From Nocardioides cremeus (lineage in GTDB: Bacteria; Actinomycetota; Actinomycetes; Propionibacteriales; Nocardioidaceae), in contig NZ_JAULSC010000022.1 of NCBI RefSeq assembly GCF_030518195.1, forward strand, positions 1 through 64,000: 64,000 nucleotides of DNA. The letters run 5' to 3'. A program made the position numbers and the translations under genes. Shown here one piece after another: positions 56,215 through 64,000 of the stretch; the first letter of the stretch is position 1; each line of letters begins with the position of its first letter. Below the pieces are notes generated by a model that was not told where the DNA came from, searched no databases, and worked only from the letters and a program-made list of their open reading frames with translations.

Positions 56215-58707
56215 ATGAAGGCACCCGTCTCCTGGATCCGTGAGCACGTCGACCTGCCCGCCGAGGTGGGCACCGAGGAGCTCACCGATCGACTGACCAT
56301 GCTCGGGCTCAAGCTCGAGGCGATCGAGCGCCCCGGTGAGGAGATCACCGGCCCCCTGGTGGTGGGCCGCGTGCTCACCATGGAGCCCGAGCCGCAGAAG
56401 AACGGCAAGACCATCAACTGGTGCACCGTCGACGTCGGCGACGCCAACGGCACCGGCGAGCCGCAGGGCATCGTGTGCGGAGCCCACAACTTCGCCCCCG
56501 GCGACCTCGTCGTCACGGTCCTGCCCGGCGGCGTGCTGCCCGGCGGGTTCGCGATCAGCGCCCGCAAGACCTACGGCCACGTCTCGGCCGGGATGATCTG
56601 CTCGGCCGCCGAGCTCGGCCTGGGCACCGACGCTCAGTCCGACGCTGGCGGCATCATCGTGCTGCCGCCCGGTGCCGGTGAGCCCGGCCAGGACGTGCGC
56701 CCGCTGCTCGGCTTCGACGAGGAGATCATCGAGTTCGAGATCAACCCCGACCGGGCCTACGCCCTGTCGCTGCGCGGCATCGCCCGCGAGGCCGCGCTGG
56801 GCTTCGACGCCCCGTTCCGCGACCCCGTCGAGCGCGACCTGCCGCCGGCCGACGGCGCCGGCCACCCGGTCGAGGTCGAGGACCCCGAGGGCTGCCCGGT
56901 CTTCGTCGCCCGCACCGTCAGCGGCTTCGACCCCACCGCCGAGACCCCGGCCTTCATCGCCGACCGGATCCGGATGGCGGGCATGCGACCGATCTCGCTG
57001 GCCGTCGACGTCACCAACTACGTGATGCTCGAGACCGGCCGCCCGATCCACGGCTACGACCTCGACAAGGTGCAGGGCACCGTGCGCGTGCGCCGCGCCC
57101 GCGACGGCGAGCGCCTCACCACCCTCGACGGCACCAAGCGCGAGCTGGGCCCCGAGGACCTCGTCGTCACCGACGACTCCGGGGTCATCGGCCTCGGCGG
57201 CGTGATGGGCGGCGAGGCCACCGAGATCTCCGAGTCGACGACCCGCGTGCTGGTCGAGGCCGCCCACTGGGAGCCGGTCGCGATGTTCCGCACCGGCAAG
57301 CGCCACAAGATCTCCTCCGAGGCCGGCAAGCGCAACGAGCGCGGCGCCGACCCGACCACCTGCGAGCCGGCCGCCGACCGCGTCGTCGAGCTGCTGACGA
57401 CGTACGGCGGCGCCACGGCGGAGCCCGGCGTCACCGTCGTCGGTGCGCCCCGGCCCCGCGAGGCGGTGCACCTCGACGCGGGCCTGGCCCGCCGGGTCAG
57501 CGGCATGCCCATCGACGACGAGACCGCGATCGCGCACCTGCGCGCCGTGGGCTGCGACGTGGTCGTCGAGGGCGAGCGGCTGCAGGTCACCCCGCCGCCG
57601 TGGCGCCCCGACCTCACCGACCCCCAGGACTTCTCCGAGGAGGTCGTGCGGGTCGTCGGCTACGACAAGGTGCCCTCGGTGCTGCCGACCCCGCCGTCGG
57701 GTCGCGGCCTGACCCGCGAGCAGCGCCTGCGCCGCCGCGTCGGGCGCACGATGGCCGGCCAGGGCTTCGTCGAGGTGCTCACCTTCCCGTTCATCGGCAC
57801 CGGCGACCTCGACCTGCTGGGCCTCGGGGCCGACGACGACCGGCGCAGCCTGCTGCGGCTGAGCAACCCGCTCAGCGCCGAGGCGCCGTACATGACCAGC
57901 ACGCTGCTGCCCGGGCTGCTGCGCGCCGCCGAGCGCAACGTCGGCCACGGCACCACCTCGTTCGCCGTCTTCGAGAGCGCCCCGGTCACCGCGCCGCACG
58001 GCAGCGGCCCGGCGCCGATCCTGCCCGTCGACCGCCGACCCACCGACGCCGAGCTCGAGGAGCTCGAGAAGGCGCTGCCGGCCCAGCCGGTGCACCTGGG
58101 CCTGGTGGCCGTCGGCGAGGCCGACTCCTCGGGCTGGTGGGGCACCGGTCGCCACGTCGACTGGTCCGACGCCGTCGAGGCCGTGCGCGGCGTCAGCGAC
58201 GCGCTGGGCCTCGAGCTGCAGACCCGGGCCGCGGCCCTGGCGCCCTGGCACCCCGGTCGCTGCGCCGAGCTGCTGGTCGAGGGTGTCGTCGTCGGCCACG
58301 CCGGCGAGCTGCACCCGCGGGTCTGCACCGCCTTCGGCCTGCCGCCCCGCTCGGTCGCCGCCGAGGTCGACCTCGACCTGCTGCTCGAGCGTGCCGTCGA
58401 CCTGCGCCCCGCGCCGGTCTTCTCGACCTACCCGGTGGCCAAGGAGGACGTCGCCCTCGTCGTCGACGCCGACGTGCCGGCCGCCTCGGTCGAGGCGGCG
58501 CTGCGCGAGGGCGCCGGTGAGCTCCTCGAGTCGGTGCGCCTCTTCGACGTCTACACCGGCGACCAGGTCGGCGAGGGACGCAAGTCGCTGGCCTTCGCCC
58601 TGCGCCTGCGCGCCCACGACCGCACCCTCGTCGAGGGAGAGGCGGCCGCCGCACGCGACGCCGCTGTGGCCCTCGCCGCGGAGCGCACCGGGGCCACCCA
58701 GCGCTGA
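56215..58707 (+). CDS. pheT: Phenylalanyl-tRNA synthetase beta subunit
   Basis: 830 residues. The N-terminal tRNA-binding EMAP-like domain is seen at VVGRVLTMEPEPQKNGKTIN and CGAHNFAPGD; B3/B4 editing domains follow (RPISLAVDVTNYVMLETGRPIH, near 260-285), then the catalytic-like core and a C-terminal anticodon-binding (FDX-ACB) domain ending VRLFDVYTGDQVGEG and RKSLAFALRLR. ATG at 56215 is six bases after pheS and follows AGGAAT. Confidence 0.97.
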   Translation: MKAPVSWIREHVDLPAEVGTEELTDRLTMLGLKLEAIERPGEEITGPLVVGRVLTMEPEPQKNGKTINWCTVDVGDANGTGEPQGIVCGAHNFAPGDLVVTVLPGGVLPGGFAISARKTYGHVSAGMICSAAELGLGTDAQSDAGGIIVLPPGAGEPGQDVRPLLGFDEEIIEFEINPDRAYALSLRGIAREAALGFDAPFRDPVERDLPPADGAGHPVEVEDPEGCPVFVARTVSGFDPTAETPAFIADRIRMAGMRPISLAVDVTNYVMLETGRPIHGYDLDKVQGTVRVRRARDGERLTTLDGTKRELGPEDLVVTDDSGVIGLGGVMGGEATEISESTTRVLVEAAHWEPVAMFRTGKRHKISSEAGKRNERGADPTTCEPAADRVVELLTTYGGATAEPGVTVVGAPRPREAVHLDAGLARRVSGMPIDDETAIAHLRAVGCDVVVEGERLQVTPPPWRPDLTDPQDFSEEVVRVVGYDKVPSVLPTPPSGRGLTREQRLRRRVGRTMAGQGFVEVLTFPFIGTGDLDLLGLGADDDRRSLLRLSNPLSAEAPYMTSTLLPGLLRAAERNVGHGTTSFAVFESAPVTAPHGSGPAPILPVDRRPTDAELEELEKALPAQPVHLGLVAVGEADSSGWWGTGRHVDWSDAVEAVRGVSDALGLELQTRAAALAPWHPGRCAELLVEGVVVGHAGELHPRVCTAFGLPPRSVAAEVDLDLLLERAVDLRPAPVFSTYPVAKEDVALVVDADVPAASVEAALREGAGELLESVRLFDVYTGDQVGEGRKSLAFALRLRAHDRTLVEGEAAAARDAAVALAAERTGATQR

Positions 58708-58718
58708 CCCACCCACGC

Positions 58719-58883
58719 TGACCCGGCCCGAACTTCACCCTGACTCGGCCCGAATGTCGCGCTGACCCGGCCCGGACCGACGCCTCGTCGGTCCGGGCCG
58801 GCTCGGTGCGAAGCTAGGGCCGGGTGGGCGCGAAGTTAGGGCCGGGTGGACGCGAAGTTGGGGCCGGGTGGGCGTGAGATCCA
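58719..58883. repeat. 22-bp repeats in two inverted groups around a hairpin
   Basis: Three tandem units TGACYCGGCCCGRA... start at 58719, 58741 and 58763. On the other side units AAGYTNGGGCCGGGTGG... start at 58811, 58833 and 58855, the reverse complements of the same motif. Between them lies the hairpin GGACCGACG/CGTCGGTCC within GGCCCGG...CCGGGCC (about 58769-58799). The block lies between the convergent genes pheT and the next, so it may act as a bidirectional terminator or be a REP-like element. Confidence 0.75.
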
Positions 58884-58890
58884 GGCCGGG

Positions 58891-60881
<1,991 letters not shown>

Positions 60882-60882
<1 letters not shown>

Positions 60883-62033
60883 TGAGCATCACCACCCCCC
60901 AGGGCTTCACGGCCGCCGGCGTCCCCGCCGGGCTGAAGTCGACCGGCGCCAAGGACGTCGCGCTGGTCGTCAACGCGGGCCCGCGCTTCGACTCCGCCTC
61001 GGTCTTCACCGCCAACCGCTGCAAGGCCAACCCGATCCTGTGGAGCCAGGAGGTCGTCAAGGACGGCACCGTCAAGGCGGTCGTCCTCAACTCCGGCGGC
61101 GCCAACTGCTACACCGGCCCCGAGGGCTTCCAGACCACGCACGCGGTCGCCGAGCGGGTCGCCGAGCACGTCGGCATCGGTGCGCTCGACGTGGTCGTGT
61201 GCTCCACCGGCCTGATCGGGCTGACCAACGACCGCGAGCAGGTGCTCGCCGGCGTCGACGCGGCGTACGACGCGTTGTCGGCCGAGGGCGGCGACGACGC
61301 GGCCGCGGCGATCATGACCACCGACTCGGTGAGCAAGCAGGTCGTGGTCGAGGGCGCCGGGTGGAGCATCGGCGGGATGGCCAAGGGCGCCGGCATGCTC
61401 GCGCCCCAGCTGGCCACGATGCTGGTGGTGCTCACCACCGACGCCGTGGTGCCCGCCGACGAGCTCGACACCGCGCTGCGCGCCGCGACCCGGGTCTCCT
61501 TCGACCGGCTCGACTCCGACGGCTGCATGTCGACCAACGACACCGTGACCGTGATGGCCAGCGGGGCCAGCGGCATCACCCCCAGCCCCGACGACTTCAC
61601 CGCCGCGCTCACCCAGGCCTGCACGGACCTGGCGATGCAGCTGCTCAAGGACGCCGAGGGCGCCGACCACGAGATCGCGATCACCACCCTCAACGCCGCC
61701 ACCGAGGACGAGGCGGTCGAGGTGAGCCGCAGCGTGGCCCGCTCCAACCTCTTCAAGGCCGCGATCTTCGGCAACGACCCCAACTGGGGCCGGGTGCTGG
61801 CCAGCATCGGCACCACCGGCGCCACCTTCGACCCCGCCGACCTCGACGTCGCCATGAACGGCGTCTGGGTCTGCCGGCAGTCCACCCCCCACGCCGATCC
61901 CGAGAGCGTCGACCTGTCGGCGCGCGAGGTCAGCGTGACGATCGACCTGAAGTCCGGGTCCGAGCGGGCGACCGTCTGGACCAACGACCTGACCCACGCC
62001 TACGTCCACGAGAACAGCGCCTACTCCTCATGA
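60882..62033 (+). CDS. argJ: Glutamate N-acetyltransferase / amino-acid acetyltransferase
   Basis: 383 residues. ArgJ recycles the acetyl group between acetylornithine and glutamate. It cuts itself between A178 and T179 in PQLATML; the new Thr is the nucleophile. GMLAPQ before it and [10 protein letters not shown] near residue 70 are conserved. Whether it is mono- or bifunctional cannot be read from the sequence. It overlaps argC by one base and argB by four. Confidence 0.96.
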
Positions 62034-62992
62034 GCACTCCTACGAACGACAGCGACCAGATGATCCGCAGCGAGGTCCCCCCGGCCGACCCGGACAAGGC
62101 GGAGATCCTCTCCGACGCCCTGCCCTGGCTCAAGCGCTACCACGGCAAGGTCGTGGTGGTGAAGTACGGCGGCAACGCGATGACCGACGACACCCTCAAG
62201 CGCGCCTTCGCCGAGGACATCGCCTTCCTGCGCTTCGCCGGGTTCCGTCCCGTCGTGGTGCACGGCGGCGGTCCGCAGATCTCCGCGATGCTCGACCGGC
62301 TCGACATCAAGTCGGAGTTCCGCGGCGGGCTGCGCGTGACCACGCCCGAGGCGATGGACGTGGTGCGGATGGTGCTCGTGGGCCAGGTCCAGCGTGAGCT
62401 GGTCGGGCTGGTCAACGAGCACGGCCCGCTGGCGGTCGGCCTGTCCGGCGAGGACGCCGGGCTCTTCACCGCTGAGCCGGCCAACACCATCGTCGACGGC
62501 GAGGAGGTCGACCTCGGCCTCGTCGGCGAGGTCGCCAAGGTGCGTCCCGAGGCCGTGCGCGACCTCATCGAGGCCGGGCGCATCCCGGTGGTCTCCAGCG
62601 TCGCGCCCGACGTCGACGGCCTGGTGCACAACGTCAACGCCGACACCGCCGCGGCCGCCCTGGCGGTGGCGCTGGGCGCCGAGAAGCTGCTGGTGCTCAC
62701 CGACGTCGAGGGGCTCTTCCGCGACTGGCCCGAGAGCGACGACGTGATCTACGAGATCAGCCCCGAGGCCCTGGCCGACATGATGCCCAGCCTGGCCAGC
62801 GGGATGGTGCCCAAGATGGAGGCCTGCCGCAAGGCGGTCGCCGAGGGCGTCCCGCGCGCCACCGTCGTCGACGGGCGCGAGAAGCACGCGGTGCTGCTCG
62901 AGCTCTTCACCAACGAGGGCGTCGGCACCCAGGTGCTGCCCGGGGTGGAGACCAAGGTCCGCAAGGCCCGGTCGAAGGCGGTGCGCAAGTGA
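62030..62992 (+). CDS. argB: Acetylglutamate kinase
   Basis: 320 residues. [20 protein letters not shown] and [14 protein letters not shown] are the ATP and acetylglutamate sites; [21 protein letters not shown] is another hallmark. The N-terminal extension (about 1-40) is the helix used for arginine feedback in hexameric kinases; this is known for the family and consistent here. ATG at 62030 overlaps argJ by four bases and the stop overlaps argD. Confidence 0.96.
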   Translation: MSTPTNDSDQMIRSEVPPADPDKAEILSDALPWLKRYHGKVVVVKYGGNAMTDDTLKRAFAEDIAFLRFAGFRPVVVHGGGPQISAMLDRLDIKSEFRGGLRVTTPEAMDVVRMVLVGQVQRELVGLVNEHGPLAVGLSGEDAGLFTAEPANTIVDGEEVDLGLVGEVAKVRPEAVRDLIEAGRIPVVSSVAPDVDGLVHNVNADTAAAALAVALGAEKLLVLTDVEGLFRDWPESDDVIYEISPEALADMMPSLASGMVPKMEACRKAVAEGVPRATVVDGREKHAVLLELFTNEGVGTQVLPGVETKVRKARSKAVRK

Positions 62993-64000
62993 GCAACCAG
63001 GATCTCGGGGAGCGCTACTCCCACTCGCTGATGAACACCTTCGGCCCGCCCAAGCTCGCCCTGGTGCGCGGCGAGGGCGCCCACGTGTGGGACGCCGACG
63101 GCAAGGAGTACGTCGACCTGCTCGGCGGGATCGCCGTCAACACCCTGGGCCACGCCCACCCGGCGCTGGTCGCGGCGGTCACCGAGCAGATGTCCACGCT
63201 CGGCCACATCTCCAACTTCTTCACCTCCGGCCCCCAGGTCGAGCTCGCCGAGACGCTGCTGCGCCTCGTCGGCGCCGGCCCCGGCAAGGTCTTCCTGGCC
63301 AACTCCGGCGCCGAGGCCAACGAGGCCGCGTTCAAGCTGACCCGCCGCACCGGGCGCACCCAGGTGGTGGTCGCCGAGGGCGGCTTCCACGGGCGCACCA
63401 TGGGCGCGCTCGCGCTGACCTCGAAGGCCGCCTACCGCGAGCCCTTCGAGCCGCTGCCGGGCCACGTCACCTTCGTCCCGTACGGCGACGCCGACGCGTT
63501 GCGCGAGGCCGTCAGCGACCAGACCGCGGCCATCCTGCTCGAGCCGATCCAGGGCGAGGCCGGTGTGGTGCCGGCCCCCGAGGGCTACCTGCACGCGGCC
63601 CGGGCGCTGGCCGACGAGTCCGGGGCACTGCTGTGGCTCGACGAGGTGCAGACCGGCATGGGCCGCACCGGCGAGTGGTTCGCCCACGCCGGCCAGGTCG
63701 TGCCCGACGTGCTGACCCTGGCCAAGGGCCTGGGCGGCGGCTACCCGATCGGGGCCGTCGTCGGCCTGGGCCGGGCCGCCGACCTGCTCGAGCCCGGCAA
63801 CCACGGCACCACCTTCGGCGGCAGCCCGGTGGCCTGCGCCGCCGCGCTGGCGGTGATCCGCACCGTCGAGTCGGAGGGGCTGCTCGAGCACGCCCGGCTC
63901 GCCGGCGAGCGGCTGCGCGAGGGCCTGGGCGCCGACCCGCGGGTCACCGAGGTGCGCGGCCAGGGCCTGCTGATCGGCCTCGACCTCGTCTCCGAGACCG
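62989..64000 (+). CDS. argD: Acetylornithine aminotransferase, 3' end outside the window
   Basis: The first 337 residues are present; the gene runs off the right edge. It starts with GTG overlapping the argB stop by four bases. PLP-class III motifs are clear: [13 protein letters not shown], the Gly-rich [30 protein letters not shown] with the PLP Asp, and [14 protein letters not shown] with the Schiff-base Lys. It transaminates acetylglutamate semialdehyde. It may also serve in lysine synthesis as DapC. Confidence 0.96.
   Translation, partial: MSNQDLGERYSHSLMNTFGPPKLALVRGEGAHVWDADGKEYVDLLGGIAVNTLGHAHPALVAAVTEQMSTLGHISNFFTSGPQVELAETLLRLVGAGPGKVFLANSGAEANEAAFKLTRRTGRTQVVVAEGGFHGRTMGALALTSKAAYREPFEPLPGHVTFVPYGDADALREAVSDQTAAILLEPIQGEAGVVPAPEGYLHAARALADESGALLWLDEVQTGMGRTGEWFAHAGQVVPDVLTLAKGLGGGYPIGAVVGLGRAADLLEPGNHGTTFGGSPVACAAALAVIRTVESEGLLEHARLAGERLREGLGADPRVTEVRGQGLLIGLDLVSET

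Noticed and set aside
58719-58883. CRISPR array
   Set aside because: Units are tandem without spacers, occur in both orientations and no cas genes are present.

Overview
The window is chromosomal DNA of a very GC-rich actinobacterium. The actinobacterial-type integration host factor, PriA without helicase motifs, the mycothiol-dependent isomerase fold, a Ddn-like deazaflavin oxidoreductase and many GTG/TTG starts all point this way. Nocardioides or a close relative is my best guess from gene order and protein style; this is inference, not a database match.

Bases 1 to about 14,400 look like an accessory region. Base composition is less extreme, genes are sparse and mostly unrecognised, and there is a tyrosine recombinase (3276-4190), a frameshifted endonuclease/exonuclease/phosphatase gene (1959-2680), a bacterial PH-domain protein and several small unknown proteins. 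An IS21-family element (6134-10291) lies here, bounded by a perfect 6-bp target duplication. It is itself interrupted by an IS110-family element (about 8571-10079) that cut the first seven codons off istA. The 224-nt upstream non-coding end of the IS110 element carries segments that match its own two ends, as expected for a bridge RNA. Two membrane proteins, a class II glutamine amidotransferase, a VOC protein and two more small genes follow.

From about 14,900 to the end the window is dense core genome. After a DUF998 protein, a YjdF-like protein, a luciferase-like flavin oxidoreductase and a LuxR regulator comes the pyrimidine operon carA-carB-pyrD-pyrK-pyrDB-like-pyrF, with a PyrR-binding loop placed to mask the carA Shine-Dalgarno. 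Then mihF-gmk-rpoZ-coaBC, metK, priA, def-fmt-rsmB, a divergent ATPase/LigD-polymerase pair, recQ, rpe, and an FMN-riboswitch-controlled ribD-ribE-ribBA-ribH operon. These are followed by hisE-hisG, a minus-strand group (epimerase, kinase-like, PLP fold-III and membrane proteins), infC-rpmI-rplT with an attenuator-like leader and an AUC start codon, a SpoU-type RNA methyltransferase, a histidine kinase, pheS-pheT, and the arginine operon argC-argJ-argB-argD. The last gene runs off the window end.

Many genes in operons overlap by 1-4 bases (ATGA, GTGA or TGATG), implying translational coupling. At least thirteen genes have a TANNNT -10 hexamer only 6-8 nt before the start codon, which implies frequent leaderless transcription.
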